64,000 nt of DNA, from the NCBI GenBank assembly GCA_011109175.1, contig RDEW01000006.1, forward strand, positions 527,281 to 591,280, in the 5' to 3' direction. The position numbers and the translations under genes are program-made. This stretch comes from Dicyema japonicum (taxonomy: Eukaryota > Dicyemida > Rhombozoa > Dicyemidae). Below the pieces are notes generated by a model. The model did no database searches. It was not told the origin of the DNA and was given only the letters and a program-made list of their open reading frames with translations. Below are positions 22,745-39,058 of this stretch, in pieces (positions within the stretch are counted from its first letter, which is position 1; each line of letters starts with the position of its first letter).

Positions 22745-23390
22745 ACACTCTATCCCATAAATGTTGACCAATTTCCATAAATGTTGACCCAATTCCAATA
22801 AATGATGACCCAATTGCCATAAATGATGACCCAATTCCAATAAATGATGACCCAATTCCCATAAATGATGAACCCAATTCCCATAAATGATGACCCAATT
22901 CCATAAATGATGTCCAAGTTATACTAATTAAATAATTTAGGAAAAAAGTATTTTATTCAATTAATCTGTTATTAATTCCATGTACCCTTTCCAAAAACTG
23001 TTGTAATATGAGGACAAATTCTCGGATTCGAGACCACTCATAACAAATCCGATATTTTTTAGCAATTCTTCCTCTTACAGTTGCTTTTGGTCTAATTACA
23101 TTTAGGCAAGATTTCACACAAGAAAAAAAGTTTTCAATTGGTTTAGGTCAGGTGAATAAGGGGGTAAATAAACATTTATATATAATATAATTATATATAT
23201 AACTTGGACATCATTTACGGGGAATTGGGTCATCATTTATGGGAATTGGGTCATCAATTCATTATGGCAATTGGGTCAACATTTTATGGCAATTGGGTCA
23301 ACATTTATGGAATTGCGGTCATCATTTATTGGAATTGGGTCATCATTATGGGAATTGGGTCATCATTTATGGGATTGAGTGTATCACATG
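22745..23390. mobile_element. Tc1/mariner relic with inverted arms of tandem repeats
   Basis: The left arm (22755-22921) is about eight copies of a roughly 20-bp unit, CCATAAATGATGACCCAATT and variants. The right arm (23205-23385) is the same unit inverted, so the two arms can pair. Between them the minus strand encodes a Tc1/mariner transposase C-terminus: PPYSPDLN, then after a frameshift PIENFFSCVKSCLNVIRPK and RGRIAKKYRICYEW. SPDLNPIEN is the hallmark around the third catalytic acidic residue of this superfamily. The element is internally deleted and dead. Confidence 0.75.
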
Positions 23391-23658
23391 ATCCCGATGC
23401 GTTCCATCAGTGACCTCATCTTTGCCCGATGTTCCTCCCTCGTGCCCGTGCATGATCGTACAGTACTGACTGAATTTACAAGGAGTCTAGTCTCATAAGG
23501 GCCTCCAGAGGGGCCGGTCGGTTCTGTGTTCTCCACAAATCCACTAGAAATTCAATTCCTTAAAGAATTAAATAATTTTATAACAAAAATAAATATAAAT
23601 AATCAATAAATTAGTCAGCAACTAAGTTCACTGAATGTGACAATTTGAGGGAATCTTT

Positions 23659-24819
23659 TTAGTCCTCCTTGCTTTGCGTGCGAAGGAAAGTCCTTAGTGA
23701 TAATCTAGAACTCATACCTGTCGAATTAGAAACATACATTTCCTCCAACCTCCCCACTGTGGTGGTGTCAAAGTAAGGATTCGATTCACAGAGAAAAGGA
23801 AACGGTACTTCTTTCTCAAATGTTGGTAGTTTTGTAGTGACCCACTTACTAAGAGTCACTTGCTCTAAGGAAGGCCGTAGTGAGGGATCAGCCTCGAGCA
23901 CATCCTTGATGAGATCTGTCAAACCAGCGTCATTATTGATAGAGGGGATCTTGTAGTTGTTCTCGATGATGTTGTTATAGATAATAAACACGTTTTCCCC
24001 CATAAATGGATGAACCCCAAAAACCATAGAAAATCTAATTCAATCAGTATTATATCAAACAGAGTGACTCCGAGGCTCCAAATATCAATCTTAAAGGGAT
24101 CTTTTACTTGTTTGTCTTGATGAACCTCAGGAGGCTGAAAAGCTGGACTTCCCCTGCTTATTATAGGCTTGTAGCTTCCATCTTGGAGCATTTCGACCTT
24201 CTGGTGACCACAAGTCAGTGAAATGGAGTACCTGGGCTACTCCAAAGTCTCCAATCTTGAGAGTATTGTCAAATTTGATCATCAAGTTAGCTGGCTTGAT
24301 ATCCAAGTGGACAACCCCCATACTACTTAGATATGAGATTCCCTCCAAGGGTCTGCTTCAGGTAACTAGGCATTTAATCAATCGTAAACCTCTGGGCTTG
24401 GAACTTTGGAAGTCGATTTGTGGAGCGCATGGTCGAGCATTTTTTGTATTGTGGTTGCACAGAGTTCGTAAATCAAGCATCTACACGTGGTTCATATAAT
24501 CTCACATTTTTACGTCATCATTGGAGTAGATTGACTCGTAGAAATGCAAAACATTTTTATGCTTAAGTTTTTTCAATAAATTAATTTCACAGTCAATTGA
24601 ATTTAAACCATTTGGAATTTTTTTTATTTTTTCTATTTTAAAAACTTTGATCGCAACTCTAATTAGGGTTTCTACGTTAATCGCATCCTTCACTTTAGCG
24701 TAGGAACCCTCACCAATAGTACTTCCAGCCATATAACACCCAATTAAATAAGACTTTTCACTCCCATTCTCTCCGAAATTAGTCACTTTCGGCTCAGTTA
24801 TGATTGAATCGTTGTCCAT
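23659..24819 (-). CDS. STK11: Serine/threonine kinase 11 (LKB1)
   Basis: LKB1 is the master kinase upstream of AMPK and the MARK/PAR-1 kinases, controlling energy balance and cell polarity together with STRAD and MO25. The minus strand reads GEGSYAKVKD (glycine loop), VAIKVFK (catalytic Lys), RxPNG-type IPNGLN, LKHKNVLHFYES, HLDIKPANL (catalytic loop), GDFGVAQ (DFG), GSPAFQPPEV and DIWSLGVTLF, then GVHPFMGENVFIIYNNI and the C-lobe. Introns at 24481-24505 (25 nt) and 24035-24060 (26 nt) rejoin frames. One after the DFG segment is about 31 nt, and a junction at about 24330-24400 is unresolved. The start is ATG 24819 and the stop is at 23659. All key kinase residues are present. The C-terminal regulatory tail is much shorter than in human. 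Confidence 0.92.
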
Positions 24820-24881
24820 TACACTCGCGGTTACATACCGTTACGATAAATAAGATAATTTAAATTTTTAATTATATTTAT

Positions 24882-25082
24882 TTATTTAAAATAAAAAAGA
24901 AAATAAATAAGTCTTTTGGTTAAGAGGCCATGATTACGAAAGTGTTCCTTCTTCTCACCACCATTTCGAGTCTCCGTCTCAACCATTATAATTGGAGATA
25001 TTTTGGCTTTCGCTGGCGTTTCCACATATAAAATGAGAATCATTCCTACTCTCGGTGACAAAGTTTGCACTACTTTCGCCAT
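24882..25082 (-). CDS. Hypothetical small protein upstream of STK11
   Basis: A 66-codon ORF starts at ATG 25080-25082 in a good A/T-rich context. It has a mildly hydrophobic middle (RVGMILILYV) and a charged later part. I tested whether splicing of a 23-nt GT-AG segment in its beginning would expose a small ribosomal protein, but no frame matches convincingly. It may be a real small gene or the 5' part of one. Confidence 0.3.
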   Translation of the reverse strand: MAKVVQTLSPRVGMILILYVETPAKAKISPIIMVETETRNGGEKKEHFRNHGLLTKRLIYFLFYFK

Positions 25083-25865
25083 ATGAATTTATAAGATTAT
25101 TCGACGGTTAAATCGGACGGCCCTTTCCATTTTCCAGACGATCAAAAGACTGACCATCACTTACCTTGGCTTGGTCTTTCTACTTTGACCTCCTTCGAGT
25201 TCTGCGCCAATCAGATAACCTAATGGATCTCCCGACCGAACATTTTGATAGTTGCTTTTATGTTAGCCACCGATTTTTTTCATTTGATGGTATTGGGGAT
25301 AAACAAATCTGTATTATAAATTGGTAAATTTATGTGTCTGTTTATGTCAATAGATTTGTGTCAACTATCGGCAATAGATTTGTGTCAAGAGTTTAATCAA
25401 TAAATGATTTTTTAGTCAATACAAAAAATGTTTAAAGATAACTTAATTTATGGGTTTGAATGGTCATGCTGTTTCCTCTGATAATAGCTATCCAGACAAA
25501 GTGAACTCTTTCAATTTGACTTTTTTCTGCGTAATAAAATACTCTTTTCTGCCCCAATGAAATACTCTACCAACATTGAAACTTTTGTCAAGAAGAGTGG
25601 TTCATCTCAGGTGAATCTTTCTCTAAGCAGCGGTAATGCAGAGTGTATAAGATTTTGCTAAGAACAAAGAGCTAAAATGAGTAGGTTACTGAGAGAGGCC
25701 GAGAACAACTACTCACTCTTAATTTAATGGTGATTTTTGGCTTACAATAAATATTATTCCTCTGTTTTTACTCTTGTCCAAATTCGTCCAATTTGAGTCT
25801 TGACATTGATGCATCTGATGATCATCCGGAAGGCAGAATTGTGATTCTTCTGTTCAAATAGGTTA
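25083..25865. other. Spacer without recognisable gene
   Basis: AT-rich with no long frame. A short duplication of ATAGATTTGTGTCAA occurs near 25350-25388. No promoter or RNA feature is recognisable. Confidence 0.35.
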
Positions 25866-26159
25866 GTGAATCTATATATGATGACCACAGCCGAGGCGTG
25901 GCAAGTGACAAGGTCTTCTCATGCTGAAGAACCTTTAATTCCGTCAATCTTCGGGGAGGGGGAGACATCCCAGAAGCTTGCTGATATCAAGAATTCTGAT
26001 TCCATTAGTAGAAACCCAGTCGTGGATCGTTTAAAGGCGCTAATGGTTGATTTTGTCACCGATGATATGATTTCCTTTTTGTTTGTTGAAATGTCGAATG
26101 GTCCAGCGTTTACATTTATTGAGCATCATGAAGTGATTCCTGATTGGGAGAATTTTTGA
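25866..26159 (+). CDS. Hypothetical ORF, possible element-encoded
   Basis: A 97-codon frame ends at TGA 26157-26159. The product is acidic with segments DRLKALMVDFVTDDMISF and FVEMSNGPAFTFIEHHEV. No family is recognised. It lies upstream of the MULE transposase relic, with decayed sequence between, so it may belong to a mobile element. The annotated beginning (25866) is not an ATG; the first ATG is at 25878-25880. Confidence 0.3.
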   Translation: MNLYMMTTAEAWQVTRSSHAEEPLIPSIFGEGETSQKLADIKNSDSISRNPVVDRLKALMVDFVTDDMISFLFVEMSNGPAFTFIEHHEVIPDWENF

Positions 26160-26769
26160 ATTTCTAGTATAGGTCGTAAGTCGTGTGTTTTTGGACAGCG
26201 GACAATTGTTCTAGGCAGAGTTTTGAGCATCATATTTTTTCGAGGTTCGCTATTGATAAGCATGGACCTTAGGCAGGAGCATTGTTGAACTGACGATAGT
26301 CAGTAGTAAATAGCAGTATAGACGCCTTTTCGTACAATTGACTAAGATGATTTTTGGTCTAACCAGAAGAAACCCGTCTTCGCTTTGCTGTCTCCAGAAG
26401 GGAAGAGAGGTTATACCCATCTTTGGAGATACGACCGATTTATAGTATTCCTCAGGTTTATGTCGTCCTATTGATGCACTAGCTTAGTATCGCCAATTCC
26501 CCTCTGGTCTATTCTTAGATCATGACAAAGATAATCCATGACTTGGTGTCAGGTATGGTCATTTGTTGCCTGGATGGTCCTCCCACCAATATACAACTAA
26601 AGCGACCCTTGATAGAGATTCAAGAATTCTATAACAAATCCTCTCGGGAAATTTACGCCTCTTGAAGAGTACTAGGACATTTGGCCGACAGGACCCAAAA
26701 AAGAAACCCTTGCACGTACTGTTCGACGACAGGGTACAGATCAAATAAGAGACGGTAATGTTCTAACTG

Positions 26770-27640
26770 ATGAACTTTAAAGTACTCTCAGAGGAGATGA
26801 TTTTGTGCTACACGATAGTGATGGATTGCTTACATTAACAACAGCAAGAAACCTTGATCTTATGTCTATGAAAGAACATTGGTTATGTGGTGGTACTTTT
26901 GATTCAGCTCCATTAGGTTTTCAGTTATACACATGTTACATTATGTGAAACATGTTCCATTAGTGTACGCTATTGCTAGAAAAAAATCTCAACAAATGTA
27001 TGAACAAATATTTTCAACACTGAAAGAGAAATTGCCAAAATTGAATCCACCATCATTTACCATAGATTATGATCGAGCAGCGATCAATGCTATCAACAGA
27101 ATTTTTCCAAATGCAAAAGTGTATGGTTGCTACTTTCACTTTGGACAGTGTTTTTGGCGAAAAATACAAAATCTAGGACTGTAGGCATATACCCAGCAAA
27201 CTTAATTAAAAGTATTCAAGCACTGTTAAGTCATTGAGAGTTTCCGAGAGCTCCTTGAAACTATAGATGACGAGACTGATGACGTGTTGGGAGATTTTCT
27301 GACCTATTTTGAGACATGGATCGGAGCCTTGCAACGTGGAAGGAGAAGAAGACCATTATTTAGTTTGGAAATGTTGAATGTACACGACAGACAAGCAGAA
27401 AACCTCCCAGAACTACGAATTCACTTGAAGGATGGCACAGATCTTTTTCACAAAGAGTGTCTATAAAACATCCAACTGTTTGTCGGTTTGTTGCAAAAAT
27501 ACGAAAAGAACAGTAGGAGTGGGAGCTCACAGTAAAGCAAGTGATGGCCGGAATAACAATAAGACAAGTAAAGAAGTACCAGGATGTGAACAAAAGGATA
27601 AACAGAATTATTGAAAAATATGATGAATACACTCCAGTAT
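26770..27640 (+). mobile_element. MULE-type transposase relic
   Basis: In three plus-strand frames the order of a MULE transposase is preserved. First come ARNLDLMSMKEHWLCGGTFD and SAPLGFQLYT, then PLVYAIARKKSQQMYEQ, NPPSFTIDYDRAAINAI (second catalytic Asp) and GCYFHFGQCFWRKIQ. Then YFETWIGALQRGRRRRPLF and the VHDRQAENLPELR region follow. Frameshifts occur near 26930, 27180 and 27470. The CAAATGTCTGTCGGCTAAATGTCTG direct repeat at 27837-27861 may be near the element end. The copy is inactive. Confidence 0.8.
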
Positions 27641-28224
27641 AATTTATGACTACGCTTTCTCATAACCTTTAGGTAAGTCTTAACTGTTTTACTTACAAAA
27701 CAGTGAGTATTGATGTAACTTTTTAACTCATTTTATTCGATGTTTTTATCTTGAATTTTATCTCTGAATTATAAACAATGTGCTAATAAAAGTATGGCAT
27801 ATATCTTAGTTATTTGTGCTAAATTTCCTGTAGGCCAAATGTCTGTCGGCTAAATGTCTGGACACCTCTTGAAGGGATCTAAATTTAGGATCCCTTCACC
27901 TGAAAGCTTGGCCATCTCATCAATCCATCTATCAATCAAATCGGACCACCAATGGCTCTAAGATACTTGTGGGGGCGCCCAGAACATTCCCAACTTCTTT
28001 CTTTCACTAAGCCAATGTAATAATATATGCTAGCAGTAATTATATAACGAATGCCGGAGTACCGCTCAATTCTCGTCAACCAGGCCCCACCTGTGAGGTG
28101 ACGAGTCTTTCTGGAAGACACAGTTGTTGAAGGGTATCCTCTCCCTGGCCAACTTCACTGGTGAAGATTGGCATTATGGAAACTCGTTTTCCTAAGAATA
28201 AGTGATCTCCGCGACGGTAGGACA
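27641..28224. other. Spacer downstream of the MULE relic
   Basis: Short frames only. A TAGGCCAAATGTCTG/CGGCTAAATGTCTG duplication lies at 27832-27861, and 27880-28130 is a GC-richer repeat-like stretch without a recognised partner. Confidence 0.3.
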
Positions 28225-28335
28225 TGTGATGAAAAAGAGGCCGGACCTACTTCTCCACCTCTCTTCAGAAGCGAAAGGCTGTAATGGACTATTAGAGGAT
28301 GGATTTGGTCGGCGCAAGTAGACGTTCTCCCTTAG
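28225..28335 (+). repeat. Dispersed repeat shared with 63140-63250
   Basis: Here the plus strand, and at 63 kb the minus strand, carry the phrase CTCCACCTCTCTTC, then GCG(A/G)AAG, AATGGACTA, GGA(G)GGAT and TTTGGTCG in the same order. Both read a TSPPLF segment followed by an LQWT-like one, so the repeat comes from a coding element. Confidence 0.55.
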
Positions 28336-28336
28336 G

Positions 28337-28534
28337 TCAATTCCTTGGATTATTTATTATTATAATGCACATTCGCAATAAGAAAGTTATATCTTTCCCG
28401 TCGCTTGTGCCACCCTCCGGATGATCCATTCTGTTAGAATCCTCTGCGCTCTTCAAGAGATTGGGATTTTTCGGACTGTCTAGATGACCTGCGTCTTCTA
28501 ATGCCATTTTAAAATGTTTTAGATCGATGTTCAT
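28337..28534 (-). other. Short ORF in repeat, unidentified
   Basis: A 65-codon frame reads KHFKMALEDAGHLDSPKNP and a polar Ser/Asp-rich stretch. It may be a retroelement fragment. It ends in a (TTA)n-like stretch (28350-28362), as element tails do in this window. Confidence 0.25.
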
Positions 28535-28846
28535 TATTGATGGCTAAGTTGTCTAAAAACCCCTGAGCAGAGGAAGTATGATTCGTAAGCAAGAACGGAA
28601 TGATTCATCCCTAATATGTGCATTTGATTTAATTTTAATTTTTTAATTTAATTTTATTAACACCGAAATTTCTAGAAAGAAGATAAGAGTGCCCATTGGA
28701 TTATTTAGTTGTTATTATTTGTGATGGGTTATCAAAAATTGTAAACCTGGAGTTAATTTTATTTTATTAAATAAATAAAATAATAATAATAAAATAAATA
28801 TAAATTCAAATATATAAAAATTATTATTAATTTTCGTGGTCCATTA

Positions 28847-33744
<4,898 letters not shown>

Positions 33745-34074
33745 TTTTATATTTTGAATTAATATTTTATTTTTTAATAAATTTAATTTTATTAATTTGT
33801 CACAATTTTTTAATTCAAATCAACAAATAATTAATAACTTTGCCAGAGGTTCTACACAAGGACCTGACCAATGTAGGATGAAAGCTGAAAACAGGAGACG
33901 ATTTGGATACGCTCAGAATAATTGCTAGTAACCGTGTAGCATGGAGAAAGTCAGTCAAGGGAATTGTGGGAGAAAGAATAACCTGAAGAAAAATACGGCA
34001 CAAGCGGAACCTTAATTAAATAAATTACTTTTTTGGTTCTTCGAAAGTGCTATTAATAATAATAATTAATTAAC
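33745..34074. other. WDR81 3' flank
   Basis: The AT-rich region right after the WDR81 stop (33745-33830) holds ATTTTATTTTTTAATAAAT, a plausible poly(A) signal environment. The rest has no recognisable feature. Confidence 0.35.
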
Positions 34075-34345
34075 ACAGCCATCCATCTAAAGTGGACCCC
34101 GCCGACATTATCGACGTTGCGTTGCCTCTCAAGATTGCAACAGAGATCAACTGGAGAAGCCACCGTGTCTTACCTCCGTCATCATTTTTTAGTTTAGCTA
34201 GGCGTCCAAGTTTCTTTAGGAAGCGAAGCGGTTTTCCACTTATTTTTCCAGTTGTCTCGACCACATTCGGATAGAACGCGAATCGGTCGCGTAGCGCTTC
34301 GTATTTCTTCTCCTTTGCCCTCATCGTTTTTTCCGCGGCATACAG
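34075..34345 (-). mobile_element. Retrotransposon C-terminal domain fragment
   Basis: The minus strand reads KEKKYEALRDRFAFYPNVVE, then TTGKISGKPLRFLKKLGRLA and ISVAILRGNATSI. This is the C-terminal region (VETxG, then I.VAI.RGNA) found behind reverse transcriptases in many marine invertebrates. Related fragments here are 38340-38690, 43400-43530, 57200-57330, 60190-60720 and 62560-62790. Confidence 0.55.
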
Positions 34346-34579
34346 TGTGTCTACCGCGCTCCCGACAATGTTAATTTAATATTATTTTAACTATCAAAAT
34401 TGTTCTTATCCTTTAAGAAGCGATACAAAGAACTCATCTTTATCCCCTCTCTATTTTGGAATCAGTCATTTCTCATTATCCAATGTGATAACCTCACAGT
34501 TAACATATGCCAGTTCAACAAATTGGTTTGCTGCAGAGATAAAATCTTTATGTGAACTTAAGATTTGAGGGAAGCACAA

Positions 34580-34640
34580 AGCAAAAGGGAATCCTTCGAC
34601 CGGGTGGGTAGCGGTGTTGGAATCGAACCCACAGAACCAC
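34580..34640 (-). repeat. tRNA-like SINE fragment
   Basis: The minus strand reads GTGGGTTCGATTCCAACACC, which contains a near-perfect Pol III B box (GGTTCGATTCC), then CGCTACCCACCCGGTCGAAG. The second half recurs at 59750-59795 on the plus strand (CCCTACCAACCTGGTCGAAG). Confidence 0.5.
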
Positions 34641-34890
34641 GATTATTATTATAGGCAACTATCATAGAAACATAATTGTTATATTTCCACACGTGCGGCA
34701 CTTAAAGCGATTTTTCGGATCAATCTCGTCCATCCTTTCCTGTTACATGCCAAACTTCTCATAGCATCCAGATCCTCCCTACTTACGAGCCTCCGGTTGA
34801 TTGCCTTGAGTTCCTCATCCACGGGGTAGTACGCGGGCGCATGAGGTACCGAGCAGGGCCACCCCGATATTCCCCCCACTATCTGCAAAA
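34640..34890 (-). mobile_element. 3' tail of the 15961-18990 retrotransposon family
   Basis: The stretch TTATTATTATAGGCAACTATC, then CATAGAAACATAA, matches the 3' end of the 16-kb element (TTATTATTATAAGCAACTACA, then TAGAATCATATAAACTATAA). The inward sequence down to 34880 resembles its C-terminal coding part. It is an independent truncated insertion, in opposite orientation to the copy at 34900-36500 that abuts it. Confidence 0.65.
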
Positions 34891-34899
34891 CAGAAGGAT

Positions 34900-36500
34900 C
34901 TTCGACTATCGCTAGAAAACATGACGAACACAGACAGGAAATGCTTTTTACAGTCGGAACGTACTAGGATACAGAGAAAAATCAGAAAATATAATAGTGA
35001 ACATGTTGCAAACGTTTTGGATGCCAGGCTAAAGGAAGTGGAGAATTTAAAGGATTGTGCGCAGATGTTCTTGGCAATGCTTAAGAGGAGGAACCAAAAG
35101 GGCAAATAAAAAATTCAGGATAACAAAGGGAATATGATTTTTGACGCTACGGAACAAGCCGAACTTATTGCTGCTCATTTTGAACGACTCTGAGTTGACG
35201 GGAAAATGTGGACCTAATCACTGGTAATGCAGGAAATCTTGTAAATGAAATCACGGTGGAGAAGTTATAAAAGCAAGAGAGACTGAAGTGCAATCGCTCG
35301 TCAAGACTGGATGGCATAAGTGCTGAGTTACTGAAGTACGGCCCAAAACCCTGGTGGAAATCGTGGCCAAAATATTAAACGAAATGTTTGCAACTAACGA
35401 CCTTCTTCCGTTGGACAAAGGAATTCTAGTGCCGATTCAAAAACCGAATAAGAGGGTGGGCCTTGTGGAAAACCTGCGACCAGTTATCCTACTCAATACG
35501 CTGCTCTGGTGGTGCTGGATCGTGTGCAAGAGCCAGTGAATGAATTCCTGTGATCGAGCCATAGTGGATTCAGGACAGGCAGATCACCGCTGATGTGGTC
35601 TGGGGATAGGTGGCGTTTATGCCACTTACCGAACTACAATTTTGGGGATTACATGTCGAGAGCTTTCGACACAATTCGCCGAGGAAAGCTTATTGATGCT
35701 TTTCGGGGATTCCTTAATAGGGATTCTGTCAAAATGATGGAAGTTTTATTGTCAAACACAGAACTGACGGTACGAGTTGGGAGTACGTCGTCCAGAAATT
35801 TTTCGACGACTGTTGGTACCCCCCAGGGGGACTCCCTTTCCCCTTTGCTGTTTGTGGTATACCTGGAGGTAGCACTGGGTGGTCTTAGAAGTTTTTGTAA
35901 TGGCCAAATCACCGAAATTATATACGCTGATAATGTGGATTTCGTATCGGAAAATAAAGCAGCCTTGAGGCGGTTACTTGACGTTGCCCCTGCAGAGCTT
36001 GGGAAATGGTTTCTTACGGTGAATACGACTAAAACTGAAATTATGGAAACCGTACGCATGGGATCAAGATTGGAAGAAGGATGGAGATGTTCCAGAAAGC
36101 TAGGACAGTGAGGATATAACCCAGAGGAAAGTACTATCGACGGTCGCACTGAACAGGATGAAGACGGATTGGTTGGCTAACAGACCGGCAACGATCGCGC
36201 TTCGTTTGCTTTCGTAAAGCCGGTCCCGCTATATAACTCTTCCTGCTGGTGGACCTCGGTCTCAGAAACCAAAAATCTTAACTCCTTCCACGGAAGGCAA
36301 TTACGAATACTGTGCGGGGTACAATGGCCAACACGGATCAACACTGAGGCACTGTACCCAAAGTGCTCAACGCGACCTGTGACTTGGGATGTGGTAGAGG
36401 CCCGATGGAGACTGTTTGACACGTCCTACAGATGGACCCCACATCACCTGCAAATTTGGCAATGGAGGAATATTTCGATGCAAGTGTTAAGAAATAGAAC
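34900..36500 (+). mobile_element. Second copy of the EN/RT retrotransposon family, decayed
   Basis: The plus strand keeps KEVENLKDCAQMFLAMLKRR, LLPLDKGILVPIQKPNKRVG, ENLRPVILLNTL, SRAFDTIRRGKLIDAFRGFL and GTPQGDSLSPLLF. Each corresponds to a segment of the 16467-18987 ORF. The catalytic box reads YADN instead of YADD, and frames shift near 35110, 35210, 35270, 35520 and 36100. The endonuclease half is missing. Confidence 0.8.
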
Positions 36501-36603
36501 CACGGTTAGGGAAATGAAAACTAAATGATAATTTATATTATTTAAAATTATAATATTAATTATTCTAAATTTAATAATATAAAATTTTAAATCATAGCAA
36601 CAA

Positions 36604-38100
36604 ATGAAAACTCAAATCGAACCGGGTCCCCTCGATTCGATAAAAAAACTAAAACTAAAACTACACATCCCTGGGGATAACTGGCTCTCTTATAACTTCC
36701 TGAATGGAAGCAAAGTAATTATGGACCTTTCTAAGGTGAGTCTGAATACCATCTCAGCCTTTGGATACTCAAAGTCACTCAGAATTGTAGACATTTCTAA
36801 CTGCGAATTAAAAGAGTTCCCCTACGTTGTTCTAAATTTTAACAAAATTGAGAGAATACTGCTCGACAATAATAAAATTGACTCCATTCCACCAGAAATT
36901 GAAAATCTGGAGTTTCTCAAAATTATTTCTATGGACAACAACCAACTTGGGGAAATTTTTATCAATTTTTCTTTGGAGGAATTGTCTCTGCGAAATAACA
37001 GCATTAACTCCCTGAAATGTGGGGAAAACATACAACTGAAATATTTGGATTTAGACAACAACGAATTCGACCACTTCCCTTCAGATGTCTTAAATTTGAC
37101 AAACTTGGAGTACTTCTTTATATCAAATAACCCTCTGAGGAGTGGAATTCCTAATGAAATCAGGAATTTAGAAAATTTGAAGGTTTTGTGTTGTTTAACC
37201 TGAAGATGTTGGACATTTCTGGCTGTAACCTCGACTCCCTCCCAAAAGCAATTCTTTCCCTGCAAAATCTGGAGACTCTGCTGACATCAAATAACAGGAT
37301 ATCTCACATCTCCGATGATTTGTCTGACCTCAAAAAGTTAAAAGTAATCTTATCCTGTTTTTGCAGACAGTTAATATATCCGACAACCCCCTGGACTCGT
37401 TGAGTGAGTCATTCGTAAACATATTATCCCTGAATATCAGCAACAATGTCTTAATTTCGCTAAAATCAGTGGCATCGTTAAAGCAGTTGTTGGTCCTCAA
37501 TGTCAGTGGAGTGGATTTATCCAAGAGTTCGAGTATTTTGAGTACTTTGACCGAATTGAAGGAATTATATGCTCAGAATTGTCAGCTTGAGTCCTTGGAC
37601 TTAATATTTCAAATTTCTCAGCATTTTGTTGTGCTGGACGCCGGTTCAAATTTGATCGAAAAAATCTCATATAAAATATCGAATTTGTTAAATCTCCAGG
37701 TTTTGGCTTTAAAAGACAACAAAATTACAAATCCTTCAGTAAAACTCCCAGAATCGCTGATTAAACTCGATTTAAGTTCAAATAGCATTGTGAATCCCCC
37801 AAATTTGACCCCAGCCTTGGAAGTGGTCGATTTAAGCAATAACTCTATTTGCAGCATCAATGACTGCTTGAAAAATTCCCAAAATTTAAAGGTACGGTTT
37901 TCTGACGAGTACAGAGTCTGAATGTCGCTGATAATAAAATAAGTGAGCTCCCCGTGAAGTTGGGACACTTGAATGGATTGAAACAGCTGAATTATGAAAA
38001 CAATCCAATCACATGGCCGACACAAACATTCCTAGCCTGCAAAAATGTCAAGAAAATAAAAAACTATTTACTTAACGCGGCAAATAATTCAGTTTTATAA
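36604..38100 (+). CDS. Leucine-rich repeat protein (LRRC40/SHOC2-like)
   Basis: ATG 36604 opens a protein of about 475 residues that is almost entirely leucine-rich repeats of the LxxLxLxxN type. Examples are IERILLDNNKIDSIPPEIEN, LKYLDLDNNEFDHFPSD, KTVNISDNPLDSLSESF and LALKDNKITNPS. Three micro-introns of 23 nt are clear: after ENLK (37180-37202), after LKKLK (37351-37373) and after SQNLK (37892-37914). The C-terminus reads LKQLNYENNPITWPTQTFL, then a helix, to TAA 38098-38100. No signal peptide, membrane segment or catalytic domain is present, so it is a cytosolic scaffold. The repeat spacing suggests the LRRC40 or SHOC2 type, but the exact orthologue is undetermined. Confidence 0.85.
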
Positions 38101-38339
38101 CAGGAATTCTTGAATTTCAATTTAGTTTTCTTGTGATGTGAATTAACACACTCTCGCCCTCCTATGCCAACCCGAGAAACTAACAACAAAGTCATCTTTC
38201 CATTTTTCCTTGTCATAAGCAAGCTCCTTAGTCCATCCAGATCCTATCCTTTTCTAAAGCATCTCCCGATTTTTGAAGGCTCCCCCATAATATCCAGTTT
38301 TCCTGAATTTGGAGAGTCGTGGGTTTTTTCTCAATTTAG

Positions 38340-38690
38340 CTTCTACCGTTGATCGAAAGAAACGATCGAATTCGGAGACGCAGCATCCCTTGTCTTTGCA
38401 TCGACTAACGAAAACGAGGCCTGGTTCAGAGTTCTCCCATGCGCCTCCTTTGAGACACTATTTATCGTAATTACAAGCAAGGAACATGAACCGATTCCAG
38501 GAGGCCTCGATCTCGGTTTAGAAAATCGATGCCGATGTGGGGGATGCTTACAGGATAGGACTACATCCGCTGTCATGCATACAAAGAGCCGGAGGATTTC
38601 CTCCCACTCCATTATAAACTCAGCGGCCATGGGGGCTATCAAAAATGCACGATACTTTCTCAAACGAATATCTCCTCATTCATCGTTGTG
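38340..38690 (+). mobile_element. Retrotransposon C-terminal fragment
   Basis: The plus strand reads NEAWFRVLPCASFETLF, then LENRCRCGGC and a HTKSRRISSHSIINSA segment. This Cys-rich (CRCG) block followed by a His/Arg-rich helix is the part immediately upstream of the VETxG domain in the same retrotransposon family. The sequence from 38690 to 38920 is its decayed continuation or another repeat. Confidence 0.45.
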
Positions 38691-39058
38691 CGCGGGTCAA
38701 CATTAGAGATCGGTTCATCTTCCAAACGATTTCCGTTGAGAAGTCTGGCGTTCTTGGCCCAGCACAGCAAAGTTTATCAGGCTGATTTGGCGGTTTGCAA
38801 GACTCAAAGGTACCCCAGAATTACATGATGGCTCTTCCAGAACATTTGGCTTGCGTTAATGAGGGTTAACTCCCATTGCATGATTAACGCCAGCAGGCCA
38901 CTATGGAGACCATGCCAAAAAATGACTTTTAACTAATTAAATTTTTTTAATAATAAATTCAGATTTCTCAGACTTTTTTCGTGACGGATTTTTTAGAAGA
39001 AAAGTCAATATCCATACTTCCCATTTCATAATTAAAATTAAAAGTTTTTATCAAAAAG
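38691..39058. other. Spacer upstream of tRNA-Trp
   Basis: No gene. An imperfect inverted segment (GCGTTAATGAGGGTTAACTC and GCATGATTAACGC near 38852-38891) may be a repeat remnant. Confidence 0.35.

Noticed and set aside
22755-23385. CRISPR-like array of short regular repeats
   Set aside because: The repeats lack unique spacers, occur as two inverted arrays around a transposase relic, and the genome is eukaryotic.
24882-25082. Small ribosomal protein (L29 or L39) hidden by a micro-intron
   Set aside because: A 23-nt GT-AG segment exists, but no resulting frame keeps the expected basic motifs.
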